DNA of 64,000 bases from Clostridium cavendishii DSM 21758 (GCF_900141845.1 NZ_FQZB01000004.1:351752-415751), one strand, 5' to 3'; shown: positions 26,781 through 35,715, numbered from the stretch's first letter. Notes: generated by a model not told the origin, from the letters alone. Translations and numbers: made by a program.

Positions 26781-28523
26781 TTATACAGCTCCCTCCTCTA
26801 AAATTTCATAATCATACATATCCCATAAATGTCTATATAATCCTCTCTTTTTCATTAGATATTTATGTGTTCCTTGCTCTACTATTTTTCCCTCATTTAA
26901 AACAACAATCTTATCTGCATTTTTTATAGTATACAATCTATGAGCTATTATTATTGCAGTTTTATCTTTTAACAAATTTCTAAGTGCTTCTTGTATTTTA
27001 CTTTCATTTTCTACATCAGAATAAGAAGTTACTTCATCAAGTATTATTATAGGACTATTTTTTAATATAGCTCTTGCAATAGAAATTCTTTGTTTTTCAC
27101 CACCACTAAGCTTTATTCCAGTTTCTCCAAGTGAAGTGTTATACCCCTCTGGTAAACTCATTATAAAGTCGTGTATTTGAGCTTTTTTGCTTGCATCCAT
27201 TACTTCTTCCATGGTTTTATTAGTGCCCATTTTTATATTCTCTAAAATAGTATCTTGAAGCATAAAAACATCCTGAAATACAAATGATACAGTATTCATA
27301 AGCTCTTCCATTTTCATATCTTTTATGTCCATTCCATCAATAGTAATACGTCCATCATCAACATCCCAAAACCTTCCCACTAATTGACCAATTGTAGTTT
27401 TTCCTGAGCCGGACGGTCCTACTAATGCTACTACATTTTTAGGTTTTATACTAAGAGATAGATTTTTTATAAGTTCATTTTTATCATATTTAAAGCTAAT
27501 ATTTTCAAACTCTATTCCACCTTTAATATTTTTTTCTAAAATTTTATTGCCATCTTTTTGAACTTCATTATTAAGAATATTTTTCACCTTTCCAGCACCT
27601 TCTAAAAGCATTGAAAAAGTTTCCCCAAACTCCAATAATTGCTTAAATGAATTAAGAAAAATTGAACTCAAAATCAAAAATATTATATAGGTAGATACGT
27701 TTATGCTACCATTTAAAAACATTACTCCACCTACTGGAATCATAAATAAAAGTCCTGAATCTATAAGTACTAAAAATACCGCATAAGCAGGAGACATCTT
27801 CATTGTTACATCAACCCAAAAGTCAGTATACTCTTCAGTTATATCTTTATAATTCTTAAAAGATTTAGCTGTTAAGTTAAATGCTTTCATTACATTAATT
27901 CCATTTATATATTGAATAATAGTTGAATTTAACTTTTCTATTAAAGAATGATACTTAACCATCCTTTTACCTAAATTTTTAAACATAGCTGTTTGAATCA
28001 ATACACCTATCACTATAGGAATAAATAGGACTAAAGCTAATTGCCATTTTAAATATAAAAGATAACCTAAAACTACAATAGGAGTTACTACTGCTGCCGC
28101 TAAATCTGGAATTTGGTGAGCTATAAAACTTTCTAATTTTTCTATATCTTCATTTATAGTCTTTTTCATCTCCCCTATAGTATGTCCTGTAAAAAATCCC
28201 ATATTAAGTTTTGAAATATGATTTATTGCTTTCATCCTAAGCTCATAAAGTATCGTAAATGCCGCTATGTGAGAAAATACACCCGATAATAAAAATATAG
28301 CCATCCTAAGAACAACAATTATTCCTACAACTATAGCCATAGATTTGATTTTATTATAATCCACTGAATCATTAAATAATTCTATTATTATGTTATACAT
28401 TAAAATATATGGAATTATCCCAAGTAATGAACTTATTACACTGAAAATTGCTGAAATATATAATTTAAATTTTTCTTTCCCAGAAACCTCTAAAAGAAAT
28501 TTCAAATTTGACTTTTGCTCCAT
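26781..28523 (-). CDS. ABC half-transporter, first subunit of pair 2
   Basis: 580 aa. Six-helix membrane domain and ATPase with VGPSGSGKTT, LSGGEKQRISIARAI and IIILDEVTSYSDVENE; the Walker B tail SYSD differs from the ATASLD of its partner, as in pair 1. Ribosome site AAGGAGG. The promoter region to the AraC gene holds a Fur-like site at 28637-28656, so iron likely represses it while the AraC protein activates. Confidence 0.84.
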   Translation of the reverse strand: MEQKSNLKFLLEVSGKEKFKLYISAIFSVISSLLGIIPYILMYNIIIELFNDSVDYNKIKSMAIVVGIIVVLRMAIFLLSGVFSHIAAFTILYELRMKAINHISKLNMGFFTGHTIGEMKKTINEDIEKLESFIAHQIPDLAAAVVTPIVVLGYLLYLKWQLALVLFIPIVIGVLIQTAMFKNLGKRMVKYHSLIEKLNSTIIQYINGINVMKAFNLTAKSFKNYKDITEEYTDFWVDVTMKMSPAYAVFLVLIDSGLLFMIPVGGVMFLNGSINVSTYIIFLILSSIFLNSFKQLLEFGETFSMLLEGAGKVKNILNNEVQKDGNKILEKNIKGGIEFENISFKYDKNELIKNLSLSIKPKNVVALVGPSGSGKTTIGQLVGRFWDVDDGRITIDGMDIKDMKMEELMNTVSFVFQDVFMLQDTILENIKMGTNKTMEEVMDASKKAQIHDFIMSLPEGYNTSLGETGIKLSGGEKQRISIARAILKNSPIIILDEVTSYSDVENESKIQEALRNLLKDKTAIIIAHRLYTIKNADKIVVLNEGKIVEQGTHKYLMKKRGLYRHLWDMYDYEILEEGAV

Positions 28524-28636
28524 CTTCTTTCCTCCTTACTAATTCTTTGCAAATCACTAATATTATATTTTGTAGAATTAAAAGTTTCGTATCTTTGTTT
28601 TATAAAAAAATTCTTTCTAAGTTCACAACAATTATA

Positions 28637-28656
28637 AATGATAATCATTTTCATTT
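28637..28656. promoter_or_regulatory. Fur-box-like site before ABC pair 2
   Basis: AAATGATAATCATTTTCATT contains the perfect ATGATAATCAT core, one of the best Fur-box matches in the window. On the minus strand TATAAT follows directly, so a bound repressor would cover the promoter. Confidence 0.6.
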
Positions 28657-28667
28657 TCTACTCCAAA

Positions 28668-28719
28668 AAAATAGAAATGCTCCAAAAATTAAAAATTTCT
28701 ATTTTTAAAGCATTTCTAT
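28668..28719 (-). terminator. Terminator after AraC of pair 2
   Basis: On the minus strand AAATAGAAATGCT pairs with GGAGCATTTCTATTT and TTTTT follows. It begins at the regulator's stop codon. Confidence 0.75.
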
Positions 28720-29703
28720 TTACTTATCCTTATTTGTTTTTCTATATTTTAATGGTGTTATATTATTATATCTTTTAAATAAACTAGAGAATTTACTTGG
28801 ATTCTCATACCCTATTTCATTTACAATCTCTAAGACTGACATGTCTGTATTTTTAAGTAATATTTTAGCCTTTTCAATTCTTGTTTTCTTTATATATTCA
28901 TAAACTGTATCTCCTAAAATATTTTTAAAGGCTTCCTGTAATTTATATTCACTTATATTTAAATCCTCTGCTATAGTTTTTATATGTATAGATTTCTGAA
29001 TATTTCTATTTATTATGCCTTGTGCTTTAATTACAATCTCTTTTTCATATGATTTAGAATTATTTAAAACTTTTTTCTTAGAGCATTCTTGAAAAAATGC
29101 ATCTAAAAATTCTATTGTTTTAAGTTTTAATCTCATATATCCCATAATATTATCAGTTGAAATCTCATCCATCTCTTGCGCTAATTTTTCCATCTTATAG
29201 TTAGCTTTTTTTATTATCAATATATCATTTTTGAAAATATAATCTATACTATTATTCCAATCTTCTATAATTTTTTGTTCCCATATAGGGTTTATTACAT
29301 TTTTAATAGTATTGAAATTCATATGAATAGATATAGTTTTACAATTATTATATTTAAATTTAAAATGCTCAACATTATTTAATGCTTTATAAATAAATAC
29401 ACAACCATTTTTCATAAAATATTGCTTATTATGTGGCATAGTTATTATCTCTGAATCTCCACTGTAACAATATCCTATCTCTAAAATATTTTCATTATAT
29501 TCTCTATTATCAAAATATAACTCACTTTTATTAACCTTACTCTTGGTAAGTTCTATTCCCTCTTCTATTTTAAGTCTTGAAAAATTTCCTTTTCCATATT
29601 TATTCCCAATAATATATTTTTTGCCCAATAATTCATCTGAAGTTCTACAATTTAATTCTTCTTCTATATATTCATAATACGAATCTATAATATCTTTTTT
29701 CAT
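28720..29703 (-). CDS. AraC-family regulator of ABC pair 2
   Basis: 327 aa from the ATG at 29703, which follows GGGGAGA; the ATG at 29721 lies inside that ribosome site. The AraC domain is about residues 225-322 (HIKTIAEDLNISEYKLQEAFKNILGD, KTRIEKAKILLKNTDMSVLEIV, IGYENPSKFSSLFKRYN). The N-terminal sensing domain is like those of the other two regulators in the region. Third AraC-plus-transporter pair within 15 kb; presumably tuned to a different ligand. Confidence 0.85.
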   Translation of the reverse strand: MKKDIIDSYYEYIEEELNCRTSDELLGKKYIIGNKYGKGNFSRLKIEEGIELTKSKVNKSELYFDNREYNENILEIGYCYSGDSEIITMPHNKQYFMKNGCVFIYKALNNVEHFKFKYNNCKTISIHMNFNTIKNVINPIWEQKIIEDWNNSIDYIFKNDILIIKKANYKMEKLAQEMDEISTDNIMGYMRLKLKTIEFLDAFFQECSKKKVLNNSKSYEKEIVIKAQGIINRNIQKSIHIKTIAEDLNISEYKLQEAFKNILGDTVYEYIKKTRIEKAKILLKNTDMSVLEIVNEIGYENPSKFSSLFKRYNNITPLKYRKTNKDK

Positions 29704-30258
29704 ATTCTCAATTCTCCCCATATTTAGTTCAAAAAGTTCTTAATAAAGTATAAGCTCATGATTTTATACCACAGTTATCTATATATTTTCCCAACTTAAT
29801 TATATTATTATTGAATTTAATTATCAATATCATCCTTTATTTAAATTTATATATATGTTGTAATATTATTTCTACAAATTAAATTTAATATTACCTTTAA
29901 ATAAGCTATAAAAACTTTATTTAATTAAATGTAGATTTAAAATTGCAATATATATCAGTTTTATTTTTATATTGTATAATAAAATACTGAAATTATTAAT
30001 ATAAATAGTAAAACTTAAACTATACTCCTTTTATAAATACTTCAAATTATATATATTAATCTATATTGCAATTTACAAACCTAATTAAAAATAATAAAAT
30101 AATGGTATAAAATAGTTTTCTTTAAAAGCAAATAACAAGAGAATAACGCCTTAAGTTATCTGCTTTTATTATATTATTAGCTTAGTGGTAGCACACTAAG
30201 CTTTTCTTATTTATATTTAATTTCTCATAAATAAAAAATATTCTTTATACACCTAATA
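29704..30258. other. Intergenic stretch without a visible gene
   Basis: 555 bp of very AT-rich sequence. It carries a 13-bp inverted repeat (AAATTGCAATATA near 29940 and its complement near 30061) and two hairpins at its right end: AAAAGCAAATAAC/GTTATCTGCTTTT (30124-30167) and AGCTTAGTG/CACTAAGCT (30179-30202). The hairpins probably terminate the 30259 gene (minus strand); the second could also work on the plus strand, where TTTTCTT follows. No ORF with a ribosome site was found. Confidence 0.6.
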
Positions 30259-30666
30259 TTAATATCGGTTACCATTAATTGTCCCAATAACCATCCAAAC
30301 TACTAATTTAGCGATTAGAAGTAAGGACACTACAATAACAACCTCTCTATATCCAAGAAATGCAGCAATAATAATTACTATACTTTCAATATAAATAAAT
30401 ATTGAATATACAGTACTATTGTTCTTTTCTCTTAAAAATACTGTTCTTTCTTCATTTTTTAAAAGCTCGATTTCATCACATTTTTTAGGATTTCTCATTA
30501 GAATGATACTCTGAACTATATTTAGTAATCCAACTGCCAATAAAGAACATCCCAAACCAAAAACTATTGAATTCTTTCCCTTTTCTAAAAATGAAAAAAT
30601 TAAAAATCCAGCTCCTAAAATAAGAAAAACTATATTAACCAACAAATTTTTTTTCATATAATTCAT
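30259..30666 (-). CDS. Small integral membrane protein (DUF2178-like) paired with an XRE regulator
   Basis: 135 aa with four predicted membrane helices: two at residues 6-55, a polar middle (RNPKKCDEIELLKNEERTVF) and two at 85-130. It starts 2 bp after the XRE gene stop with a GAGGAG ribosome site. Two-gene operons of a 65-70-aa XRE protein and a four-helix protein of this layout are common in Firmicutes; their function is not known. Confidence 0.7.
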   Translation of the reverse strand: MNYMKKNLLVNIVFLILGAGFLIFSFLEKGKNSIVFGLGCSLLAVGLLNIVQSIILMRNPKKCDEIELLKNEERTVFLREKNNSTVYSIFIYIESIVIIIAAFLGYREVVIVVSLLLIAKLVVWMVIGTINGNRY

Positions 30667-30668
30667 AA

Positions 30669-30866
30669 TTACTCCTCCTCAAATATAAAGATTTCTTCAA
30701 TACTACTATTAAATATACTTGCAATTTTATGTGCAAGAAATATAGAAGGATTATACCTTCCATTCTCTAATGAAATTATTGTTTGCCTACTTACTTTACA
30801 CATATTGGCAAGTTCTTCTTGTGTTATATTTCTTTGTTTTCTTAAATCCTTAATTATATTTTTCAT
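30669..30866 (-). CDS. Small XRE-family transcriptional regulator
   Basis: 65 aa, essentially one helix-turn-helix: LRKQRNITQEELANMCKVSRQTIISLENGRYNPSIFLAHKIASIF. Similar to YozG/Xre-like minimal regulators. Repeated ACTTTAC motifs in its promoter (30896-31028) are probable binding sites, so it is likely autoregulated together with the membrane protein. Confidence 0.85.
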   Translation of the reverse strand: MKNIIKDLRKQRNITQEELANMCKVSRQTIISLENGRYNPSIFLAHKIASIFNSSIEEIFIFEEE

Positions 30867-30895
30867 TTAATACCTCCTTTAAATATTAATGTATA

Positions 30896-31028
30896 GTAAA
30901 CTTTACATTTTTGAGTATATTTATGCCTTCTTTCTTATTTTATTATAATTAAATGTAAAACAAACTTTACACTATAAGTATAACTAACTTTACATTTACT
31001 GTCAAGGAAAAGTTAAGCTAACTTTACC
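30896..31028. promoter_or_regulatory. Repeated ACTTTAC sites before the XRE operon
   Basis: Four copies of ACTTTAC(A/C), beginning near 30900, 30964, 30987 and 31021. The first lies in the palindrome GTAAACTTTAC and the second in TGTAAAACAAACTTTACA, an inverted repeat TGTAAA-N6-TTTACA. They cover the XRE promoter and fit an operator array. Confidence 0.55.
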
Positions 31029-31104
31029 TTTTTTAAAACGAATGATAGAAAATAATTTCGTAGTATAATACTTCCTATATCTTACAAATTATTCTCATCT
31101 AAAA

Positions 31105-31348
31105 TTAATACTTCAATTGACTTATATCTACCACCTTATTAACAGATACATCTAGTTCTTTTAAATTATTTAAATTTTTTAATGGAGTTAAAACTCCATG
31201 CTAAGTGTAAAGATAGTTTAACATTTTCTTTAGATATTTCCTTTGTAGAAACTAACTTTGATCCAGGTTGTGTAATAATTAAAGCTATAAATATTCCCAC
31301 TATTAATTTTAAAATTTTTTCACTGCGATTCAATCTAAGCATATCCAC
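31105..31348 (-). pseudogene. Remnant of a leucine-rich-repeat (internalin-like) surface protein
   Basis: The first frame (31166-31348) gives a 57-60-aa start with a signal-peptide-like helix (ILKLIVGIFIALIITQPGSKLV) and stops. In another frame just after it, down to a TAA at 31105, the DNA reads LTPLKNLNNLKELDVSVNKVVDI and ends SQLKY, a clear leucine-rich-repeat unit. A frame break plus loss of the repeat array explains both. A functional small ORF is the less likely alternative; the GTG/ATG start has only a weak ribosome site. Confidence 0.5.
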
Positions 31349-31482
31349 TTTTTATATATTTTTTATTTTAATTAAACAGTTAATTTGATTTTTAACATTA
31401 TTCATACAAATTGTAAATATATCGTTTTTTTATTAAGCTTCTTTATAAAACTAATATAAACTTTTTATAATCTATAAAAAGT

Positions 31483-31520
31483 AAAAGATATAAATAATGA
31501 ATTCATTACTTATATCTTTT
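31483..31520 (-). terminator. Terminator after ABC-2 permease
   Basis: AAAAGATATAAATAATG pairs with CATTACTTATATCTTTT, 5 bp after the permease stop. Confidence 0.8.
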
Positions 31521-31525
31521 AATCT

Positions 31526-32602
31526 TTATATTTTTCTATATCTCTTCATACCAACTACATTTAGTATATATAAAGCTATTGCAAACAATAGTAATATTAC
31601 CAAATAAAAGCTTACATCATTAATTCCATTCGACTTGATCATTATCCCCTGTAATGCTTGAGCACCATAATATAAAGGCATAACATGAGCCACTTTTTGA
31701 AGCCAGTCAGCCATAGTATCTATAGGAATTAATCCCGTAAAAAATATTTGAGGAACAACTATAATAGGAATGAATTGCATCATTTGAAATTCAGAGTTCG
31801 CAAAAGTAGATAACAATATTCCTAAAGACAATGCTACAAAAGCTATAATGATATTAGTTAATATAACTAATAAAATATTCCCTTCCATTCTTATATTTAA
31901 TACATAAATAGAAAATAGTACTACTATTATTGTTTGTATAACAGCAAATATTCCATAGCCTAATAAATATCCTAAAATTATTTCTCTTCTCTTAATAGAT
32001 GTTGCTAATAATTTTTCTAATGTTTTTGAAGTTCTTTCCTTTAATAAGGATATTCCTGATATTAAAAATACAAAGAAAAATACAAAGAAACCTATTAAGA
32101 TTGGACTAAGCGTATCAAAAAAAGTTAAATTTTCATCCCCATAAACGTAATTATTTTCTATTTCTATACTGCCTTGTTTTTTTACATTATTATTTATTTT
32201 CTGAACAGCTTCCTTTAATTTACTCATCTCTACTTTCGCTAATGCTCCTTGAACCTTTGCCTTTATTTGAGCTGAATCTGAAGGTATACTATTTTCATAA
32301 GTTATAGATATTCTGCCAACATCTGTATTTATAAAAGCCTTTAATGAATCAGCCTTTATTTTATCTTTTATATTTTCTTTATCTTTATATTTTATAATTT
32401 CAATATCATTTTCTTCTAATACTTCATTAAACACCTTATCAGTTTCATATACACCTACCCTAAATTTATTAGTACTATTTGAAGTAAATAAAAAGTTTAC
32501 TAATGTTAATAATATCAATGGTGCTATCATCATAAGTGCTAACGTTCTTTTATCTCTTATAATTTGAATTGTTATTCTTTTCACTAATGCCATTATTATC
32601 AT
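31526..32602 (-). CDS. ABC-2-type efflux permease
   Basis: 358 aa. One N-terminal helix (ALMMIAPLILLTLVNFLF), a large extracytoplasmic loop of about 130 residues with VRE-like helices, then five helices in the C-terminal half (FFVFFFVFLISGISLLKERTSKTLEKLLATSI is the usual ABC-2 coupling segment). A TTG at 32617 lies in the ribosome site, so the ATG at 32602 (MIIMALVKR) after TTGGAGG is chosen. Works with the ATPase upstream, 15 bp away. Substrate unknown; the neighbouring glycosyltransferase and TetR suggest defence against a toxic compound. Confidence 0.85.
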   Translation of the reverse strand: MIIMALVKRITIQIIRDKRTLALMMIAPLILLTLVNFLFTSNSTNKFRVGVYETDKVFNEVLEENDIEIIKYKDKENIKDKIKADSLKAFINTDVGRISITYENSIPSDSAQIKAKVQGALAKVEMSKLKEAVQKINNNVKKQGSIEIENNYVYGDENLTFFDTLSPILIGFFVFFFVFLISGISLLKERTSKTLEKLLATSIKRREIILGYLLGYGIFAVIQTIIVVLFSIYVLNIRMEGNILLVILTNIIIAFVALSLGILLSTFANSEFQMMQFIPIIVVPQIFFTGLIPIDTMADWLQKVAHVMPLYYGAQALQGIMIKSNGINDVSFYLVILLLFAIALYILNVVGMKRYRKI

Positions 32603-32617
32603 ACTTATGTCCTCCAA

Positions 32618-33319
32618 TTATAAAATAAAAATTTCTTCTACAGTATTTACTTTGAATTTCTTTTTCAATTCGTCTACACTACCAGTTGCTATTATTACCC
32701 CATCTCTTATTAAAACCAATTTATCACATTTCTCTGCTTCATCTATAACATGTGTTGTTATTATTATCGTTTTCCCTTGTTCTTTCAGTGTCTTTAATTC
32801 TTTCCAAATACTAAACCTTAACTTTGGATCAATCCCAACAGTAGGTTCATCTAATATAAGTAATTTAGGATCCTGCACTAACGCAATTGCTAAAGATAAT
32901 CTTCTTTTCATACCACCTGAATAATTACTTACTCTCTTTGATAAATCATCTTCAAGATTAACAAGTTTTGATGTATATTCAACCCTATTTTTTATTTCTT
33001 TCTTAGACAATCTAAATAACTTAGCAAAAAACTCTATATTCTCTCTTCCAGTTAATTCTTCATATAATGCATCTGATTGTGCCATATACCCCATACTATT
33101 TAAAATTTTAATATTTGGAATTTGTTCACCTAGAACATAAATCTCTCCATTCTCTATTTTCTCCATTCCCATTATTGATTTTACCAATGTAGTTTTACCA
33201 GAACCCGATGGTCCAATTAACCCTATAATTTCTCCCTCATTAACCGTTAAACTTATATTATTTAAAATGATTACCTTAGAATACTTTTTAGTAACATTTG
33301 AAACTTCCACTATTCCCAT
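32618..33319 (-). CDS. ABC transporter ATP-binding protein (efflux)
   Basis: 233 aa with Walker A GPSGSGKTT (about 35), Q-loop GYMAQSDALYEELTG, signature YSGGMKRRLSLAIAL and Walker B LLILDEPTVGIDP, ending in the drug-exporter-type SVDELKKKF tail. Ribosome site TAGGAGGAG. It partners the ABC-2 permease. Its promoter region carries the same operator palindrome as the tetR promoter, plus the tetR remnant. Confidence 0.88.
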   Translation of the reverse strand: MGIVEVSNVTKKYSKVIILNNISLTVNEGEIIGLIGPSGSGKTTLVKSIMGMEKIENGEIYVLGEQIPNIKILNSMGYMAQSDALYEELTGRENIEFFAKLFRLSKKEIKNRVEYTSKLVNLEDDLSKRVSNYSGGMKRRLSLAIALVQDPKLLILDEPTVGIDPKLRFSIWKELKTLKEQGKTIIITTHVIDEAEKCDKLVLIRDGVIIATGSVDELKKKFKVNTVEEIFIL

Positions 33320-33410
33320 TTTACTCCTCCTAAATTTTATTAATATTGCTTACGTCCTATTAGTCTCAGTATAATAAATTTATAACATTTAACAATAATC
33401 ATATTAACTT

Positions 33411-33434
33411 CAAGTGTTTATTAATCAACACTTG
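33411..33434. promoter_or_regulatory. TetR operator palindrome, copy 1
   Basis: CAAGTGTT, 8-bp spacer, AACACTTG: a perfect 8-bp inverted repeat between the ABC gene and the tetR remnant. It differs from copy 2 (35030-35053) by one base in the spacer. Confidence 0.65.
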
Positions 33435-33476
33435 ACTATTATCTGTTCATTATTGTACACTTTTGGAGGACGTTTT

Positions 33477-33630
33477 ATGAATAAAAAAATGATAAAACTA
33501 AGTATCTGTTTTTACTTGTATTTATAAATATATAGGAGAACATTCTGATTTTATTATTGTTATACTAGGACTTAATGGAGATTTGAATTTTCAAATAAAA
33601 CTTAAGAGTTTTATTAGAATTTTGTACACC
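33477..33630 (+). pseudogene. Truncated copy of the tetR gene
   Basis: The stretch keeps the TTGGAGGACGTTTT ribosome site and ATGAATAAAAAAA start of the intact tetR at 35096, then jumps to a segment matching the middle of that gene: CTTAATGGAGATTTGAATTTTCA here against CCTAATGGAGATTTAAATTTTCA at 35433-35455, and AAACTTAAGAGTTTTATT against AAACTTAAAAATTTTATT. The part between and everything after is missing, and stop codons interrupt it. The upstream 130 bp including the operator are also duplicated. Confidence 0.75.
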
Positions 33631-34803
33631 TTAATTTTTTTTCAGTTGGATTATATATTCCATAGCCTGAACTACTTTTTTTGTTCCTCCAAGACTTAAT
33701 AACTGATCTGATGCTTTTTTAGCATTATTTATATATATATGATTTTCTTTAAACTCTTTAATTATTTCCATAATTGTTTCAGTATTAAAATCATTTGTTT
33801 CTAATAAAATACCAGCTCCCAAATTAACTATTGAAGCTGCATTATATTTTCTTTCAAATACATTACCTGGATATATAATTTGCGGCACTCCATATACCAA
33901 CCCTGTCATAATGCTATTTTGTCCCCCATGATTTATATATGCTATAGCTTCTGGCATTAGTTTACTAAAATCAAATCTCTTATCAACAGTAATGTTATTT
34001 TTCTTATATGGCTTTACTTGATAAGTTGCAATATATATTTGATAATCAGTTTTTTCAAATGATTTTATTAAATTATCTATGACTATTTTGGGATTAATTG
34101 TTCCATTCCCCATATATACTATAATTTTATTTCTCTGGAAATTTGTTTTCTTTATATTAGGTATAGAAAATGGCCCCGTGAAAACTATATTTTTATCATT
34201 TATAGGTTCTAATTCATATGAACTTGCAACTATCTTTAAATCCGCCCAATTAAATATATCAAGAACTGATTCGATCTCTGGAAGCTTATTTTCTCGTATA
34301 AAATTTTTAACACCTTTACTATATTCAGGGTTAGATGCAAAAGACTTTTGCGCAGGATAACTAAACCCTGTAATAACTTTAATATTTTCTAACTTTGCAG
34401 CAACAATTGCAGCAATTCTAAACTCCGAATATACTACATCTGGTTTAAAGTCTTGTATTGCTTTTCTTATATAAGATACATCTTTATAAAAGTGTTTCTC
34501 ATTAATGGCTCCAAGAAAATGAAGTACTTCTTCAAAACTATTAACTGTTTTTTTGTGCTGTATTCCAGATAGCTGACCTATTTTAAACATTGTTTTTCCA
34601 ATTACCATTGGCATCCCTAAAATTGATGGAATCGGAGAATAATAGTTTTTTATATTTTCTATTTTTCTATAGTTAATATCTTCTGCTGCACAAAATGCAA
34701 CTTCATGCTGTCTCTCAATTAATTCATAACATAATGCAACTACTCGTGAAAAAGGACCACTTGTTTCTACCATTGCTGCCATAGGTGCAATTAAAACTTT
34801 CAT
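33631..34803 (-). CDS. MGT-type UDP-sugar glycosyltransferase (GT1 family)
   Basis: 390 aa, GT-B fold. N-terminal acceptor domain starts MKVLIAPMAAMVETSGPFSRVVALCYEL; the donor-binding half contains YMGNGTINPK and the signature AIAYINHGGQNSIMTGLVYGVPQIIYPG (about residues 285-315) with the catalytic-region HGGQNS. Related to macrolide glycosyltransferases that inactivate antibiotics. It is divergent from the intact tetR with an operator palindrome between, so it is probably TetR-repressed and induced by its substrate. The acceptor is unknown. Confidence 0.82.
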   Translation of the reverse strand: MKVLIAPMAAMVETSGPFSRVVALCYELIERQHEVAFCAAEDINYRKIENIKNYYSPIPSILGMPMVIGKTMFKIGQLSGIQHKKTVNSFEEVLHFLGAINEKHFYKDVSYIRKAIQDFKPDVVYSEFRIAAIVAAKLENIKVITGFSYPAQKSFASNPEYSKGVKNFIRENKLPEIESVLDIFNWADLKIVASSYELEPINDKNIVFTGPFSIPNIKKTNFQRNKIIVYMGNGTINPKIVIDNLIKSFEKTDYQIYIATYQVKPYKKNNITVDKRFDFSKLMPEAIAYINHGGQNSIMTGLVYGVPQIIYPGNVFERKYNAASIVNLGAGILLETNDFNTETIMEIIKEFKENHIYINNAKKASDQLLSLGGTKKVVQAMEYIIQLKKN

Positions 34804-35029
34804 ACTATTCCTCCCTTTTTTTCTTATTTCTATGCCTACTCAATATCCTATTTCTTATTACACTTATTTGTGAACCATTTCTAATTATATGTTCTTGTTA
34901 TCAAAGAGCATTTTAAAGTTTCACCATTTATACTTTGATTTTCTACTCCTAATTTATATTAATATTGCTTATCTCCTCTTAACTTCAGTATAATAAATTT
35001 ATACACTTTAACAATAATCATCTTAAACT

Positions 35030-35053
35030 CAAGTGTTCATTAATCAACACTTG
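35030..35053. promoter_or_regulatory. TetR operator palindrome, copy 2
   Basis: CAAGTGTT, CATTAATC, AACACTTG between the glycosyltransferase and tetR starts; 43 bp upstream of the tetR ATG. Confidence 0.65.
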
Positions 35054-35095
35054 CCTATTATATGTTCATTATTCTATACCTTTGGAGGAAGTTTT

Positions 35096-35698
35096 ATGAA
35101 TAAAAAAAGCGAAAAAACTAAAAGGCTATTAGAAGAAACTTTGGTAACTTTAATGGCTGAAAAAGATTTTAATAAAATAAGCATTAAGGACTTAACAGAA
35201 AAACTAGATATTAATAGAGGAACCTTTTATCTTCATTATAAAGATAAATACGATTTATTAGAACAAAAAGAAAATTCTATTTTAAATGAACTTGCTGAGA
35301 TCATTGATAATATTTTAAAAGAACTTCCTGAAAATTTTATACTACCATCTAATAAAAAAGTCTTATTATCCTTTTTCACTTCTATGTATAGATATATAAA
35401 AGAGAATGCTAATTTTATGAAAATTCTATTAGGCCCTAATGGAGATTTAAATTTTCAAATGAAACTTAAAAATTTTATTGAAAATAAATTATTTGAGAAT
35501 TTATCACCTAAATATGCTTCTACTAATAATATACATTTTAAATTTCTAGCTGCTATTGCCTCTTCGGCTCAGATTGGTATTGTTGAAAAGTGGGTTAAAA
35601 CAGATATGAAAGAAACTCCCGAAGAACTATCCACTTTCGTAAGCAATATAGTATTTTCTATATATAATGAAGTAATCAAGAATATGCTTCATTCATAG
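35096..35698 (+). CDS. TetR-family repressor
   Basis: 200 aa from the ATG at 35096, which follows TTTGGAGGAAG; the frame is open 21 codons further but that part covers the operator and ribosome site. The N-terminal helix-turn-helix reads LVTLMAEKDFNKISIKDLTEKLDINRGTFYLHYKDKYDLL (about 15-55). The C-terminal ligand domain resembles TetR_C_33-like AcrR regulators. Divergent from the glycosyltransferase, which it likely controls, and perhaps also controls the ABC-2 pair through operator copy 1. Confidence 0.85.
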   Translation: MNKKSEKTKRLLEETLVTLMAEKDFNKISIKDLTEKLDINRGTFYLHYKDKYDLLEQKENSILNELAEIIDNILKELPENFILPSNKKVLLSFFTSMYRYIKENANFMKILLGPNGDLNFQMKLKNFIENKLFENLSPKYASTNNIHFKFLAAIASSAQIGIVEKWVKTDMKETPEELSTFVSNIVFSIYNEVIKNMLHS

Positions 35699-35715
35699 CA
35701 AAAACAATAAAAAAT

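Noticed and set aside
29704..30258. Insertion-sequence or MITE remnant in the 555-bp gap
   Set aside because: There is a 13-bp inverted repeat but no transposase fragment, target duplication or second copy in the window.
31182..31388. 68-aa plus-strand ORF over the LRR remnant
   Set aside because: No ribosome site; the minus strand has a recognisable signal-peptide and LRR pattern instead.
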